DNA of 64,000 nt from Actinopolymorpha singaporensis (GCF_900104745.1 NZ_LT629732.1:5691981-5755980); one strand, 5' to 3'. Shown: positions 1 through 9,911, numbered from the stretch's first letter. Notes: generated by a model not told the origin, from the sequence alone. Translations and numbers: made by a program.

Positions 1-10
1 GATTGCCCAG

Positions 11-280
11 CTATCGGCGCAGGCCGAGCCGCTCGATCAGGGAGCGGTAGCGCTGGATGTCTTCCTTCATGACGTAGTTGAGCAGCCGGCGGCGCTGACC
101 CACCAGGAGCAGCAGACCGCGACGGCTGTGGTGGTCGTGCTTGTGGGCCTTCTGGTGCTCGGTCAGGTGAGTGATCCGATGCGTGAGCAGCGCCACCTGG
201 ACCTCGGGCGAACCGGTGTCGCCCTCCTTGGTCGCGTACTCGGAGATGATCTTCTTCTTGGTCGCAGCGTCGAGCGACAC
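11..280 (-). CDS. rpsO: 30S ribosomal protein S15
   Basis: S15 is a primary 16S rRNA binding protein of the small-subunit platform. The 89-residue product has the usual family length and the typical features: an early [12 protein letters not shown] helix, the [14 protein letters not shown] segment, the [20 protein letters not shown] core that contacts the three-way junction, and a C-terminal IERLGLRR. The start is GTG at 280, preceded by AAGGAG four bases away. It is the last gene of the rimP-to-rpsO translation cluster, separated from ribF by 241 bases, so it may also have its own promoter. A TAACCT element near 370 on the minus strand is a weak candidate. Confidence 0.98.
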   Translation of the reverse strand: MSLDAATKKKIISEYATKEGDTGSPEVQVALLTHRITHLTEHQKAHKHDHHSRRGLLLLVGQRRRLLNYVMKEDIQRYRSLIERLGLRR

Positions 281-415
281 GAGGCTCCTTTCGGGATCCG
301 TTGCGCGGCGCGCCAGGGCGGGTTCACCTGGGCACTCTTTGTCCGCGGCCGGCGTACGGCAGTGGTCAGGTTACCAGCCCGCGGGTCGGCGGACGGTCAG
401 CCGGGGCCGCCGGCG

Positions 416-462
416 CCCTGGTCCGGCACCTGGCCGGTCGCCCTGGTCCGGCACCTGGCCGG
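416..462. repeat. 22-bp direct repeat, two copies
   Basis: Identical 22-base copies lie at 416-437 and 441-462, separated by three bases, in the rpsO-ribF intergenic region. Each copy contains a CTGG...CCGG core that could fold locally. They may affect transcription between the two genes, but no function is visible. Confidence 0.8.
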
Positions 463-521
463 CGGCGTGGCCGGTTTCCGGCGGGTGTGTGGTCCGCCCG
501 GTCGGCCCTGATCAGCCCCGA

Positions 522-1634
522 TCAGCCTGGATTGGCCCGATCGGCTCGATCGGCTCGATCGGCCCGGTCGGCGGCGAGGAGGTGGCGTACGTGCTCCACG
601 TCGGCACGAATCTGGGTGACGAGGGCGTCCACCGAGTCGTACGTCTCCTGCCCGCGCACCCGGTCGACGAACTCCACGGCGATCGGCCGGCCGTACAGGT
701 CCAGATCGTCGCGATCCAGGACGTACGACTCGACCCGGCGCGGCTCGTTGCCGAACTGCGGGTTGGTCCCCACCGAGATCGCCGCCGGCAGGACCTGCGG
801 ACCGGGCGCGTCCACGTCGGCGACCCGTAGCCATCCGGCGTACACGCCGTCGGCGGGCAGGGCCAGGGCGGTCGACGCCGGCACGTTGGCGGTGGGGAAC
901 CCCAGCTCGCGTCCCCGGTGGGCGCCCTCGACGACCACGCCGTCCACCCGGAAGGTGTGCCCGAGCAGGGCGCGGGCGCCGGCCACATCGCCGGCCGCGA
1001 GCCGGTCCCGGACCGCGGTGGAGGAGACGGCGTCGACGGGTACGTCGGCGGTCGCCGCGTCCATGGGCGCGGCACCTCCCGGCGCGGGGTCGGCGGGATC
1101 GGTGGTCACCGCCGCACTCCCGCCGGGAGCGGGGGCCGGAGCCGGGTCGGCGGTCGACGGGACCTTCGCCGCGCGGGCGAGCCCCTCGACGGCGAACCCG
1201 AGCTCCCCGCCCAGCGTGCGGAGCAGGTCGACGTTGCCGGCCGCCTTGTGCCCGAACCGGAAGTCGTCGCCGACCACCACCGCCACCGGGCGCAGCGCGC
1301 GGACGAGCTCACGGACGAACTCCTCGGCGGGCTCGCGGGAACGTTCCTTGTCGAACGGCACGACGACCACACCGTCCATGCCGTACGCCTCGAACAGCTC
1401 CAGCCGGCGCTCCACCGTCGCCAGCAGCGGCGGCACCGCCTCCGGGCGGACCACGGAGGCCGGATGCGGGTCGAACGTCACCACGACGGAGCGGGCGCCG
1501 TGCGCGCGGGCCAGGTCACGGGTGCGGGAGAGCACCCTCTGGTGACCGCGGTGTACGCCGTCGAAGACGCCGATCGTGACGACCGTCGGCCCGAACCGCG
1601 GGTCCACCCCGGCCAGGTCTGTCCAGCGCTGCAT
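522..1634 (-). CDS. ribF: Bifunctional riboflavin kinase/FAD synthetase
   Basis: This enzyme converts riboflavin to FMN and then FAD. The N-terminal nucleotidyltransferase domain (residues about 15-185) carries VVTIGVFDGVHRGHQ, whose GxHxGH-like motif marks the FAD synthetase site, and FDPHPASVV. The C-terminal flavokinase domain carries GRELGFPTANV and the PAAISVGTNPQFG strand. The start chosen is ATG at 1634 (MQRWTDLAGVDP) with a GACGAGGA ribosome site; the open frame reaches 1799 but lacks homology there. Two oddities are a Pro/Ala-rich insert (about residues 195-240) between the domains and a repetitive ADRADRADRADR tail. The kinase-domain position next to truB and rpsO is standard in Actinobacteria. 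Confidence 0.96.
   Translation of the reverse strand: MQRWTDLAGVDPRFGPTVVTIGVFDGVHRGHQRVLSRTRDLARAHGARSVVVTFDPHPASVVRPEAVPPLLATVERRLELFEAYGMDGVVVVPFDKERSREPAEEFVRELVRALRPVAVVVGDDFRFGHKAAGNVDLLRTLGGELGFAVEGLARAAKVPSTADPAPAPAPGGSAAVTTDPADPAPGGAAPMDAATADVPVDAVSSTAVRDRLAAGDVAGARALLGHTFRVDGVVVEGAHRGRELGFPTANVPASTALALPADGVYAGWLRVADVDAPGPQVLPAAISVGTNPQFGNEPRRVESYVLDRDDLDLYGRPIAVEFVDRVRGQETYDSVDALVTQIRADVEHVRHLLAADRADRADRADRANPG
539..565. repeat. 9-bp tandem repeat in the ribF 3' end
   Basis: Three tandem GATCGGCTC units (539-547, 548-556, and 557-565 with one change) encode the ADR tripeptide tail of RibF on the minus strand. The tail lies after the flavokinase fold, so copy-number change would be tolerated. 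Confidence 0.8.
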
Positions 1635-1853
1635 CGTGTCCTCGTCGCCCTTCCGTCCCGATACCTGCCACCGACCGCACAGCCCGCCATCCGAGCCCGC
1701 GCAGGGGTCCCGCAAAGAGGGGCCGCGCGGAGAGCCCGCCTCAAAGGGTGCCAGACGGGCGTCCGCCGGCCCTCGGTCCGGTCCCGGCATCCGGCACAAC
1801 GCAGGGACCTCGGCCCCGTCCGGACCGAACCGATCCCCGGCCAGGCCCCGCGA

Positions 1854-2816
1854 TCAGCTCGCGAACACCGCGAGCGGCCGGGCGCCTTCCTCGACGTCCT
1901 CGTACAGCGCGAGGAAAGCACCGTCCGGGCCGAAGACTCCCACCGGGCCGCCGCCCACCCGCACGCCGGGCAGCTTCTGCCCGAACGAGACCAGCCGCGC
2001 CGTGTGCTCGTCCACGTCGAACGTGGGGAAGGTCCGGGCCGCCACGTCGGCGATCGGCACCACCTCGAAGTCGCCCTCGAGCTGGTCGATCCTGCGGGCC
2101 TGCTCCAGGCCGTAGGCACCGACGCGGGTACGCCGCAGCGCGGTCAGGTGGCCGCCCACGCCCAGCCCCGCACCCAGGTCACGGGCCAGCGCCCGGACGT
2201 AGGTCCCGCTGGAACACTCGACCACCACGTCGACGTCCACGACCTCGCCCATCGGCCGGACCTCGGTCACCTCGAACCTGCGGACCGTCACCTGACGCGG
2301 TGCAAGCTCGACGTCCTCACCTTTGTGCACCTTGCGGTAGGCGCGTTCGCCGGCCACCTTCACCGCCGACACCGCCGAGGGCACCTGGGAGATCTCGCCG
2401 GTCAGTGCGGCGATCCCCTCCTCGATGTCCGCCCGGCGTACCTCCCGCGCGGACGTCTGGGCGGTCACCTCTCCCTCCGCGTCGTCGGTGCGGGTGGACA
2501 CCCCGAGCCGGATCGTCGCGTCGTAGGCCTTCTCGGTGAGGGTGAGGTAGCCGAGCAGCCGGGTGGCGCGTTCGATGCCGAGGACGAGCACACCGGTCGC
2601 CATCGGGTCGAGGGTGCCGGCGTGGCCCACCCGCCGGGTGTGCGCCAGCCTGCGGACCTTGCCCACGACGTCGTGGGAGGTCCAACCGGCCGGCTTGTCC
2701 ACGACGACGATGCCGCTCGGGCTCACGCCAGGTCGGGCCGCGCCAGGTCGGGCCGCGCCAGGTCGGGCCGCGCCGGGTGGGGTCGCCTCAGGTGGGGTCG
2801 CCTCAGGTGGGGTCAC
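1854..2816 (-). CDS. truB: tRNA pseudouridine(55) synthase
   Basis: TruB makes pseudouridine-55 in the T-loop of tRNA. GIVVVDKPAGWTSHDVV and the catalytic-Asp motif RRVGHAGTLDPMATGVL are plain, followed by the conserved LGYLTLTEKAYDATIRLG and the C-terminal PUA-like region. The open frame extends to 2927, but GTG at 2816 is preferred: it lies one base after the rbfA stop, with GAGGAC just upstream inside rbfA, which indicates translational coupling. The first 30 residues are a Pro/Ala-rich extension made of five-residue units (TPPEA, ARPGA), encoded by a six-unit 15-bp tandem repeat. TruB homologues normally begin close to GIVVVDKP. Confidence 0.95.
   Translation of the reverse strand: MTPPEATPPEATPPGAARPGAARPGAARPGVSPSGIVVVDKPAGWTSHDVVGKVRRLAHTRRVGHAGTLDPMATGVLVLGIERATRLLGYLTLTEKAYDATIRLGVSTRTDDAEGEVTAQTSAREVRRADIEEGIAALTGEISQVPSAVSAVKVAGERAYRKVHKGEDVELAPRQVTVRRFEVTEVRPMGEVVDVDVVVECSSGTYVRALARDLGAGLGVGGHLTALRRTRVGAYGLEQARRIDQLEGDFEVVPIADVAARTFPTFDVDEHTARLVSFGQKLPGVRVGGGPVGVFGPDGAFLALYEDVEEGARPLAVFAS
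2726..2815. repeat. Six-unit 15-bp tandem repeat at the truB 5' end
   Basis: Six consecutive 15-base units fill 2726-2815 exactly. The first three on the plus strand are identical (CGCCAGGTCGGGCCG); the last three are diverged by a few bases (such as CCTCAGGTGGGGTCG). The array stays in frame and encodes the low-complexity N-terminus of TruB, ending at its GTG start codon. Confidence 0.95.
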
Positions 2817-2817
2817 G

Positions 2818-3267
2818 TCAGTCCTCGTCGGCGAGGTCCTCGTCCGTGCGCGGCACGCGGTACGGATCCGCCTCGCCGGCCGGGCTCGCCTGCGCGGCCC
2901 GACGGGCCACCTCCGCGTCGGAGTCACGGGCGCGGCGCAGCAGGTCCTCGATGTGCTTGGCGTTCTCGGGTACGGCGTCGGCGACGAAGGTCAGGCTCGG
3001 CGTGTGCCGAAGCCCGAGCCGGCGGCCGACCTCGGAGCGGATCAGCCCCTTCGCGCTCTCCAGCGCCACGGCGGTACCCGTGTGGTCCTGGTCGCCGCCG
3101 AGCACGGTGTAGAACACGGTGGCGTCGCGCAGGTCACCGGTCAGGCGGGCCTCGGTGACCGTCACGAAGCCGAGCCTGGGGTCCTTCACCCGGCGCTCCA
3201 GCATCTCCGCGACGATCACCTGGATCCGGTCCGCGAGCTGGTTCACCCGTGTCTGGTTCATCGCCAT
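2818..3267 (-). CDS. rbfA: 30S ribosome-binding factor A
   Basis: RbfA assists late maturation of the 16S rRNA 5' end. The KH-like fold is recognisable from NQLADRIQVIVAEMLERRVKDPRLGFVTVTEARLTGDLRDATVFYTVLG and the GLIRSEVGRRLGLRHTPSLTFVADAVPENAKHIEDLL stretch. A charged tail (DPYRVPRTDEDLADED) follows, usual in Actinobacteria. Two starts are possible: ATG at 3267, three bases after GAGGAG, or ATG at 3261 with better spacing. It lies directly before truB with a one-base gap. Confidence 0.96.
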   Translation of the reverse strand: MAMNQTRVNQLADRIQVIVAEMLERRVKDPRLGFVTVTEARLTGDLRDATVFYTVLGGDQDHTGTAVALESAKGLIRSEVGRRLGLRHTPSLTFVADAVPENAKHIEDLLRRARDSDAEVARRAAQASPAGEADPYRVPRTDEDLADED

Positions 3268-3283
3268 CCTCTCCTCGGCCGGC

Positions 3284-3306
3284 GGGCGACCCGGCCGGGG
3301 TCGCCC
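3284..3306. terminator. GC-rich hairpin between DUF503 gene and rbfA
   Basis: GGGCGACC (3284-3291) can pair with GGTCGCCC (3299-3306) around a short C/G loop, just upstream of rbfA. No U-run follows on either strand. It could attenuate transcription entering rbfA or shield the rbfA leader. Confidence 0.4.
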
Positions 3307-3469
3307 ACCGGTCCGGGTTCGCGTGCTTCGTGCCGGCTCACTTCGGTTCCACCCGATACCACTCGGTCCTGCTGGTCCGAATCGTGTCGCCCGATCGGTC
3401 TCACCGGGTCCTCACGGTCCCGCCGGGAACCGCGCGGGTACTACTCGTCACTATCGTCACTGGTCGGTA

Positions 3470-3766
3470 CTACTCGTCGTCATCGGAGAACAGCTGCCGG
3501 CGTACCTGCAGCAGTTCCACACCCGGGCGCTCGGCGAGCATCCGCTCCACCGCGTCCAGGACGTCGCGGCAGCGCACACTCTCGCCACTCACCACGGCAA
3601 CACCGATCTCCGCCCGACGGTAGAGGTCATGGTGCCCTGTCTCGGCGACGGACACGGCATGGCGGCGTGCGATCTCCGCCACGATCGGCCGGACCACCGA
3701 ACGCTTCTCCTTCAGCGACCGCACGTCGCCGAGCCGCAGGTCGGCGCACAGCGTCCCGGTGAACAT
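3470..3766 (-). CDS. DUF503 family protein (YlxP-like)
   Basis: A 98-residue protein of the DUF503/YlxP family, which is encoded between infB and rbfA in many Gram-positive bacteria. The pattern is MFTGTLCADLRLGDVRSLKEKRSVVRPIVAEIARRHAVSVAETGHHDLYRRAEIGVAVVS, an alternating beta/alpha fold, with an acidic DDDE terminus. YlxP has been linked to ribosome assembly, but its exact role is not settled. The start is set at ATG 3766 to match the family's first strand; ATG 3778, directly after GGAGG, would add four residues (MGEP). Confidence 0.9.
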   Translation of the reverse strand: MFTGTLCADLRLGDVRSLKEKRSVVRPIVAEIARRHAVSVAETGHHDLYRRAEIGVAVVSGESVRCRDVLDAVERMLAERPGVELLQVRRQLFSDDDE

Positions 3767-4069
3767 CGGCTCGCCCATCCTCCGGAAGTACGACATCGAC
3801 GACTGCGACCGGCCCGGGCCGCAGCGGCGGCTCGCCGGCCGCACCCGGCCCGCGGCACGCCTCGGCACGCCGCAGCACACAGCCAACCACTCTCGTGGCG
3901 CCCCGGTCGCGACCGGGGCGCCCGGGCCGAAACGAAGCCCCGAAGCCCTCCGGCGAGGAACAACACAGGCGTGCTGTGGGTCCCCTCCGGAGTCGCTCCG
4001 GGGCTTCGTCGACGGCGAGTCCCGATCGGCCGGCCTTGTGAACGCCAGGCCGGCCGACGGGGATCGGGG
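3767..4069. other. infB-DUF503 intergenic region
   Basis: A 303-base gap in an otherwise tight operon. It holds a 26-bp perfect palindrome (3897-3922) and a second long-range inverted pair, CGAAGCCCCG (3933-3942) with CGGGGCTTCG (3999-4008). No coding frame is supported. The gap may separate infB from the downstream maturation genes by partial termination. Confidence 0.6.
3897..3922. terminator. 26-bp perfect palindrome downstream of infB
   Basis: Bases 3897-3909 (GGCGCCCCGGTCG) and 3910-3922 (CGACCGGGGCGCC) are exact reverse complements, giving a symmetric hairpin or cruciform with no required loop. It sits 150 bases beyond the infB stop codon. Many actinobacterial terminators are strong stems without U-runs, so a terminator or RNA-processing role is likely. 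Confidence 0.55.
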
Positions 4070-7000
4070 TCAGCCGCGCGGCTTCTCCCGCATCTCGTAC
4101 GTCTCGACCACGTCACCGACCCGCACGTCGTTGTAGTTGTGCAGGGTGAGGCCGCACTCGTACCCCTCGCGGACCTCGGTGGCGTCTTCCTTGAACCGGC
4201 GCAGGGACGCGATGTCGCTGCTTTCCACGACGACCGCGCCGTCGCGGAGCAGCCGCGCCTTGGAGTTGCGGCGGATGGTCCCGCTGGTGACCAGACAGCC
4301 GGCGATGGTGCCGAACTTGCTGGAGCGGAACACCTCCCGCACCTCCGCGGTGCCGAGCCGCGCCTCTTCGTACTCCGGCTTCAGCATGCCCTTCAGGGCT
4401 GCCTCCACCTCTTCGATGGCCTGGTAGATCACCGAGTAGAACCGGATCTCCACGCCTTCGCGGTCGGCCAGCCGCTCCACCGACCGGCCCTGGGCCCGGA
4501 CGTTGAAGCCGATGATGATCGCGTTGTCGATCGTCGCAAGGTTGACGTCGTTCTCGGTGACCGCACCCACACCGCGGTGCAGGATCCGCAGGTCGACCTC
4601 CTCGCCCACGTCGATCTTGGCGAGCGCGTCCTCCAGGGCCTCGACCGACCCGGACACGTCACCCTTGATGACGAGGTTGAGGGACTGGCGCTCCTCGAGC
4701 AGCTTCGACAGGTCGTCGAGGCTGACCCGCTTGGTGCGCTGGGCGAACGACGCGTTGCGCTCGCGCGCCTCGCGCTTCTCCGCGATCTGCCGGGCCATCC
4801 GGTCGTCGGCGACGACCATGAAGGTGTCACCGGCGCGTGGCACGGCCGACAGGCCGAGTACGAGCACCGGTCGCGCGGGCGGAGCATCCTCGACCGGCTT
4901 GCCGTTCTCGTCCAGCATCGCGCGCACCCGGCCGTACGCCGGACCCGCGATGATCGAGTCGCCGACCCGGAGCGTGCCGCGCTGCACCAGCACCGTCACC
5001 ACCGGACCGCGACCCTTGTCCAGGTGCGCCTCGATCGCGAGACCCTGCGCGTCCTGGTTGGGGTTGGCCCGCAGGTCCAGCGCGGCGTCGGCGGTGAGCA
5101 CGATTGCCTCGAGCAGCCCGTCGAGGTTGGTCCGGGCCCGTGCGGAGATGTCGACGAACATCGTGTCGCCGCCGTACTCCTCGGGGACCAGGCCGTACTC
5201 GGTGAGCTGGCCGCGGACCTTCGCCGGGTCGGCGTCGGGCACGTCGATCTTGTTGACCGCCACCACGATCGGCAGGTTGGCCGCCTTGGCGTGGTTGAGC
5301 GCCTCGACGGTCTGCGGCATCACGCCGTCGTCGGCCGCCACCACGAGCACCGCGATGTCGGTCGACTGCGCACCACGGGCACGCATGGCGGTGAACGCCT
5401 CGTGGCCCGGGGTGTCGATGAACGTGATCTTGCGATCCTGTCCGTCCACCTCGGTGGCGACCTGGTAGGCACCGATGTGCTGGGTGATGCCGCCCGCCTC
5501 GCCGGCCACGACGTCGGCGTTGCGGATCGCGTCCAGCAGCTTGGTCTTTCCGTGGTCGACGTGACCCATCACCGAAACGACCGGCGGCCGGGCGATGATC
5601 TCGGCGTCCTCGCCCTCGTCCTCACCGAACTCGATGGAGAACGACTCCAGCAGCTCGCGGTCCTCGTCCTCGGGCGAGACCACCTGGATGTCGTACTCGA
5701 GCTCGGCGCCCAGTAGCTGCAGCGTCTCGTCGCTGACCGACTGCGTGGCGGTCACCATCTCGCCCAGGTGGAACATCACCTGGACCAGCGACGCCGCGTC
5801 CGCACCGATCCGCTCGGCGAAGTCGGTGAGGCTGGCGCCTCGCGGCAACCGGACGACCTGACCGCCGCCGCGGGGAACCCGCACGCCGCCGACGGACGGC
5901 GCCTGCATGTTGTCGAGCTCCTGGCGCTTCTGCCGCTTCGACTTGCGGCCACGGCGCACCGGTCCACCCGGACGCCCGAAGGCACCGGCCGTACCGCCAC
6001 GACCGCGCGCGCCACCGGGACGGCCGCCGAAGCCACCGCGCGGCGGAGCACCGGCGGGAGCACCGGCGCCGCCACCACCCGGGCGACCGGCACCGCCGCC
6101 GGGACGACCGGCACCGCCACGACCCGGCGCGCCGGTGCGGCCACCGGGACCACCGGTACGGCCGCCAGGGCCGCCGGGGCGGCCACCGGGACCGCCGGTG
6201 CGGCCGCCGGGACCGCCCGACCGTGGGGCCGGACGCGACGGCATCATGCCGGGGTTCGGACGGGGGCCACCCGGACGGTCGCCGGAGCTCTCCGGCCGGG
6301 TCGGCATCATCGCGGGATTGGGCCGCGGAGCGCCGGGGACGCCGCCGCCCTGCTGACCGGAACCGCCGCCGTCACGACGCGGACCACCCTGGCCGGGTCG
6401 CTCCGAGCGCGGCCCACGCATGCCGGTGGTGGAGGTGAAGGGGTTGTTGCCCGGACGCGGAGCCCCACCCTGACGCGGGCCGGACGGACGCTGCCGGGTG
6501 TCGCCGCCCTGACCGCCGCGACCACCGGGGGCGCCGCCGGGACCACCGGGACCACCTGGTCCGGGCTGGCGCGTGGGGCGCTGCCCGGGAGGAGCCGGCC
6601 TCGCGCCGGACGGACCCGGACGCTCTGGACGGTCCGGCCGGTCGGAACGTTCTGGCCGGTCGGTACGACGGCCACCGTCGGGCCGCGGGCCCGGACGGGG
6701 CGTCTGCGGCTGGGGCGCCGACCGCTCGGGTGCCTGGGGCGCCGGGGCGCTCGGCTGGGCCGTGGCGCTCGGCTGGGCCGCGGCCGCCGGGCGCTCGGTC
6801 ACCTCCGGCGCGACCTCGCGAACCACCTCGGCGGGCGCGGGGGAAGGCTTCGCCGGAGCCGGCCGCGGCGGCGCGGGCTTCGCGCCGGGGACCGGAGTTG
6901 GTTTGGGTGCCGTCGGGGCCGCAGCGCCCGAAGCGGCCTGCGCCGGGGACGCCGGTGCGGCCTGCTTGCTCGCGGACTTGCGCGCCGATCCCCGTCCGCC

Positions 7001-7174
7001 GGCCTTGCCACCGGTTTCGGTCGCGAAGGACTCCTTCAGCTTGCGGACGACGGGTGCCTCGACGGTTGACGAAGCGGAGCGAACGAATTCACCCAGCTCC
7101 TGAAGCCTGGCCATGACGGCCTTGCTTTCGATGCCGAACTCTTTGGCGAGTTCGTAGACCCGGACCTTTGCCAC
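4070..7174 (-). CDS. infB: Translation initiation factor IF-2
   Basis: IF-2 delivers initiator fMet-tRNA to the 30S subunit and drives 50S joining as a GTPase. The N-terminal IF2_N motif is [28 protein letters not shown]. Residues about 60-420 form a long Ala/Pro then Gly/Arg/Pro linker with GGPGGRTGG-type repeats, typical of actinobacterial IF-2. A second IF2_N-like segment follows ([36 protein letters not shown]). The G domain starts near residue 530 with [23 protein letters not shown] and NKID. The start is GTG 7174, four bases after AAAGGAG. At 1034 residues the length is normal for the phylum. Confidence 0.99.
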   Translation of the reverse strand: MAKVRVYELAKEFGIESKAVMARLQELGEFVRSASSTVEAPVVRKLKESFATETGGKAGGRGSARKSASKQAAPASPAQAASGAAAPTAPKPTPVPGAKPAPPRPAPAKPSPAPAEVVREVAPEVTERPAAAAQPSATAQPSAPAPQAPERSAPQPQTPRPGPRPDGGRRTDRPERSDRPDRPERPGPSGARPAPPGQRPTRQPGPGGPGGPGGAPGGRGGQGGDTRQRPSGPRQGGAPRPGNNPFTSTTGMRGPRSERPGQGGPRRDGGGSGQQGGGVPGAPRPNPAMMPTRPESSGDRPGGPRPNPGMMPSRPAPRSGGPGGRTGGPGGRPGGPGGRTGGPGGRTGAPGRGGAGRPGGGAGRPGGGGAGAPAGAPPRGGFGGRPGGARGRGGTAGAFGRPGGPVRRGRKSKRQKRQELDNMQAPSVGGVRVPRGGGQVVRLPRGASLTDFAERIGADAASLVQVMFHLGEMVTATQSVSDETLQLLGAELEYDIQVVSPEDEDRELLESFSIEFGEDEGEDAEIIARPPVVSVMGHVDHGKTKLLDAIRNADVVAGEAGGITQHIGAYQVATEVDGQDRKITFIDTPGHEAFTAMRARGAQSTDIAVLVVAADDGVMPQTVEALNHAKAANLPIVVAVNKIDVPDADPAKVRGQLTEYGLVPEEYGGDTMFVDISARARTNLDGLLEAIVLTADAALDLRANPNQDAQGLAIEAHLDKGRGPVVTVLVQRGTLRVGDSIIAGPAYGRVRAMLDENGKPVEDAPPARPVLVLGLSAVPRAGDTFMVVADDRMARQIAEKREARERNASFAQRTKRVSLDDLSKLLEERQSLNLVIKGDVSGSVEALEDALAKIDVGEEVDLRILHRGVGAVTENDVNLATIDNAIIIGFNVRAQGRSVERLADREGVEIRFYSVIYQAIEEVEAALKGMLKPEYEEARLGTAEVREVFRSSKFGTIAGCLVTSGTIRRNSKARLLRDGAVVVESSDIASLRRFKEDATEVREGYECGLTLHNYNDVRVGDVVETYEMREKPRG

Positions 7175-7258
7175 TGCTCTCCTTTGCCGGCCCGGGCCCC
7201 TCGTGGGTCCAGGCCGCTAGTAACCAGGCGTGCTCATTGCTCGGTTCTCATCGAGTGC

Positions 7259-7672
7259 TCATGAGCCGCTCGACCCACTTTCTTTGCCTGGGCGGCGCCC
7301 CTGGTCGCGCTGGGCGTCGCCGGTGTTCGGTGCGTTGCTGGCCAGATCGGTGGCATCCGCCTGGCCGGTGTCGACTGGATCCTGCTGCTCGACATGGCGC
7401 CGGAGCGGACCGACGTCGATCGGGGTTCGCGCACGCAGGGCGCGCGCGAACGCTCGTCGGCGTTCGGCGAGTCCGAGGCATTCTCTCGTGGGATGCAGAT
7501 GCGCCCCACGCCCCGGCGCGTGGCCGGTGACGTCCGCGACCAACCGTGTGGCGGTCTCGTCACGTGCGAGGACGACCCGGAGCAGGTCAGACTTTGCCGT
7601 ACGTTGCCGACACCCCACACACGTGCGCACCACGTGCGGACGCGTGTTTGGTTCCAGACCTGTACGACCCAC
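7259..7672 (-). CDS. ylxR: YlxR family RNA-binding protein (DUF448)
   Basis: YlxR proteins are small nucleic-acid-binding proteins encoded between nusA and infB; RNase P association and a regulatory role have been proposed in Bacillus. The hallmark RTCVGCRQRTAKSDLLRVV and the GRGAHLHPTRECLGLAERRRAFARALR motif are present. At 137 residues it is longer than the usual 90-100 because of a charged, low-complexity C-terminus after about residue 90. The annotated GTG start at 7672 has no good ribosome site; GTG codons just before RTCVGC are alternatives, so the N-terminus is uncertain by up to 14 residues. Confidence 0.92.
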   Translation of the reverse strand: MGRTGLEPNTRPHVVRTCVGCRQRTAKSDLLRVVLARDETATRLVADVTGHAPGRGAHLHPTRECLGLAERRRAFARALRARTPIDVGPLRRHVEQQDPVDTGQADATDLASNAPNTGDAQRDQGRRPGKESGSSGS

Positions 7673-7875
7673 CTCGTGAGAGTGTACCCAGACCGCCGGA
7701 CTCGGCGAGCGCTGGATCTCTTGATCCGGATCGGAGAAGGGTCCGATTCCGGCCGGATCTCCCGGATTCGCCTGGTCAGCAGGGGTCGGACCAGTCTGGT
7801 GCCGGACGGGCCGACGCCGACCTCGGTGCCGCCTCCTGGTCGGTGGTGTGCCGGCCCCTTCCGGAACGAGCCTAC

Positions 7876-8949
7876 CTACTGCTGGTCGCCGGCCTGCTGG
7901 TCGCCGACCGCGCCCGCGCCGGCCGGGTTCGGCGGCTCGGCAGAGCCCTCGCCCGCGGCAGTGGTGCCCGGTGCCGGCTCGGCCTCGGCCGTGTCGGACC
8001 GGATGTCGATCCGCCAGCCGGTCAGCCTGGCGGCGAGCCGGGCGTTCTGGCCCTCGCGTCCGATGGCGAGGCTGAGCTGGTAGTCGGGCACGACCACCCG
8101 AGCCGACCTGGCCGCGGCGTCGACGACCTCGACGCTGCGCACCCGCGCCGGCGACAAGGCCTGCTTGACGTACTCCGCCGGGTCCTCCGACCAGTCGACG
8201 ATGTCGATCTTCTCACCGTGCAGCTCGTTCATGACGTTGCGTACGCGCGAACCCACCGGGCCGATGCAGGCACCCTTGGCGTTGACCGACGGGTTGCGGG
8301 AGTGCACCGCGACCTTGGTGCGGTGACCGGCCTCGCGGGCGATCCCCCTGATCTCGACGGTTTCGTCGGCGATCTCGGGAACCTCCAGCGCGAACAGCTT
8401 CCGGACGAGGTTCGGGTGCGTGCGGGACAGGGTGATCTGCGGGCCGCGGAAGCCCTTGCGGACGGCCACCACGAAGCACTTGATCCGGTCGCCGTGGTTG
8501 TAGCGCTCACCCGGCACCTGTTCCTGGGGCGGCAGCACGCCCTCCACCCGGCCGAGGTTGACGTAGACCAGCCGGGGGTCCTTGCCCTGCTGGATCACCC
8601 CGGAGAGGATGTCGCCCTCCTTGCCGACGAACTCGCCGAACATGTGGTCTTCCTCGGCGTCGCGCAGCCGCTGCAGGATGACCTGTTTCGCCGTGGTGGT
8701 GGCGATCCGGCCGAAGCCCGTCGGGGTGTCGTCCCACTCCCGCGCCGGCTTGCCCTCGTCGTCGAGCTCGGTGGCGTAGACCGTCACGTGCCCGCTCTTG
8801 CGGTCGAGTTCGACCCGGGCGTGCTGCTGGGCTCCCTCGGTCCGCTGGTAGGCGATGAGCAGTGCCTGTTCGATCGCCTCGCAGACGGCCTCCAGAGGGA
8901 CGTCCTTCTCGCGCTCCAGGGCGCGCAGGACCGCCATGTCGATGTCCAT
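7876..8949 (-). CDS. nusA: Transcription termination/antitermination protein NusA
   Basis: NusA binds RNA polymerase and modulates pausing, termination and antitermination. [36 protein letters not shown] is the standard N-terminal domain. The S1 region ([18 protein letters not shown]) and two KH domains ([59 protein letters not shown]) follow. A short low-complexity [24 protein letters not shown] tail replaces the acidic repeats of Proteobacteria. The start is ATG 8949, four bases after the rimP stop, with GGAGG lying inside the rimP 3' end, so the two genes are translationally coupled. The 357 residues match actinobacterial NusA. Confidence 0.98.
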   Translation of the reverse strand: MDIDMAVLRALEREKDVPLEAVCEAIEQALLIAYQRTEGAQQHARVELDRKSGHVTVYATELDDEGKPAREWDDTPTGFGRIATTTAKQVILQRLRDAEEDHMFGEFVGKEGDILSGVIQQGKDPRLVYVNLGRVEGVLPPQEQVPGERYNHGDRIKCFVVAVRKGFRGPQITLSRTHPNLVRKLFALEVPEIADETVEIRGIAREAGHRTKVAVHSRNPSVNAKGACIGPVGSRVRNVMNELHGEKIDIVDWSEDPAEYVKQALSPARVRSVEVVDAAARSARVVVPDYQLSLAIGREGQNARLAARLTGWRIDIRSDTAEAEPAPGTTAAGEGSAEPPNPAGAGAVGDQQAGDQQ

Positions 8950-8953
8950 GGAC

Positions 8954-9547
8954 CTATCCCTCCTTGTCCGTGCCGTCGTACCTGTCGTACGTGTCGTCGC
9001 TGTCGTGGTTGTCGTGGTTGTCGTCGTCGTCCGGAAGGTCGGTGTCGTCGAGCTCCTCGCCGGACTCGGCGTCGTCGGCCGGCGCCATCTTCGCGAACTC
9101 GACCTGCACCCGCGCCTTGGCCACCCGGGCGTATTCGACCTGGTGGGGGGTTCCGTCGACGTCCAGCTCGGCACTCCGCTCGTCGGCCGCGGTGACCCGC
9201 CCGAGCAGCTGGCTGCCGTCGGCGTGCACCACCTTGACCAGGCGGCCGACGTTGCGCCGCCAGTGACGGGGTTCGGTCAGCGGGCGGTCGACGCCCCGCG
9301 AGGTCACCTCGAGGGTGTAGGAACCCGCACCCATCACGTCGCCGGCGTCGAGCAGCTTCGCCACGGTGCGCGAGATGTCGGCCAGCTGGTCCAGAGTGAC
9401 GCCGCCGTCGGCGTCCACCACGATCCGCAGGACGGTACGGCGGCCGGCAGGGGTGAGGTCGACGGACTCCAGGTCGAGTCCGGACTGGGCGAGCACCGGC
9501 GCGAGGAGGTCGGCCACCTGGTCACGAGCAGCAGCGCCGCTTGCCAC
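8954..9547 (-). CDS. rimP: Ribosome maturation factor RimP
   Basis: RimP is needed for early 30S assembly. The N-terminal domain shows [57 protein letters not shown], then the conserved [32 protein letters not shown] leading into the SH3-like C-terminal domain. The start is GTG 9547 with GGGAGG five bases upstream. The last 40 residues are an acidic Asp/Asn/His-rich tail made of [10 protein letters not shown]-type repeats, encoded by GTC/GTG trinucleotide-like DNA, which is outside the fold. It heads the nusA-infB operon. Confidence 0.97.
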   Translation of the reverse strand: MASGAAARDQVADLLAPVLAQSGLDLESVDLTPAGRRTVLRIVVDADGGVTLDQLADISRTVAKLLDAGDVMGAGSYTLEVTSRGVDRPLTEPRHWRRNVGRLVKVVHADGSQLLGRVTAADERSAELDVDGTPHQVEYARVAKARVQVEFAKMAPADDAESGEELDDTDLPDDDDNHDNHDSDDTYDRYDGTDKEG

Positions 9548-9911
9548 GGGTGCCTCCCTCTCTAGTTGTGCGGTCGGTGCGGGCGCGGTGCCACCCGGTG
9601 TCGGGTGCCGCGGTGAGCGGCGCCGTCGCGACCACCTGGTTGCCGGCCCGGCCGCCCCGCCGACTGGTGCGGACCTGGTGCGAACTGGTGCGAACCGAGG
9701 GCCGACCGGAGTGTCCTGCGGTCACCTCGACCCGGCCTCGGCGTGGTCAGCGTACCCGGCACCGGAATTGCCCTTCAAACGGCGCCGCGCGCCGCGCCGG
9801 AGCGCCGTTCGATCTCCGCGGCGGAGGGCTCCGGCGGGCCGGAATTCCCCAGGTCGGAGAAGGGGGACGTAACGCGCCGAGGCCCGAATTCGCTCGGGTA
9901 ACGTCACGCTC
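9548..9911. other. Divergent intergenic region rimP / ferritin-like lipoprotein
   Basis: This 364-base gap should hold the promoter of the whole rimP-nusA-infB operon on the minus strand and that of the lipoprotein gene on the plus strand. A TAACGT element (9899-9904) lies seven bases before the GTG at 9912 and would give a leaderless mRNA. No clear -35 box or coding frame was found elsewhere. Confidence 0.5.

Noticed and set aside
3119-5716. Long plus-strand frame of 865 codons antisense to infB
   Set aside because: It mirrors the infB coding strand in a frame kept open by high GC, has no domain or ribosome site, and infB itself is certain.
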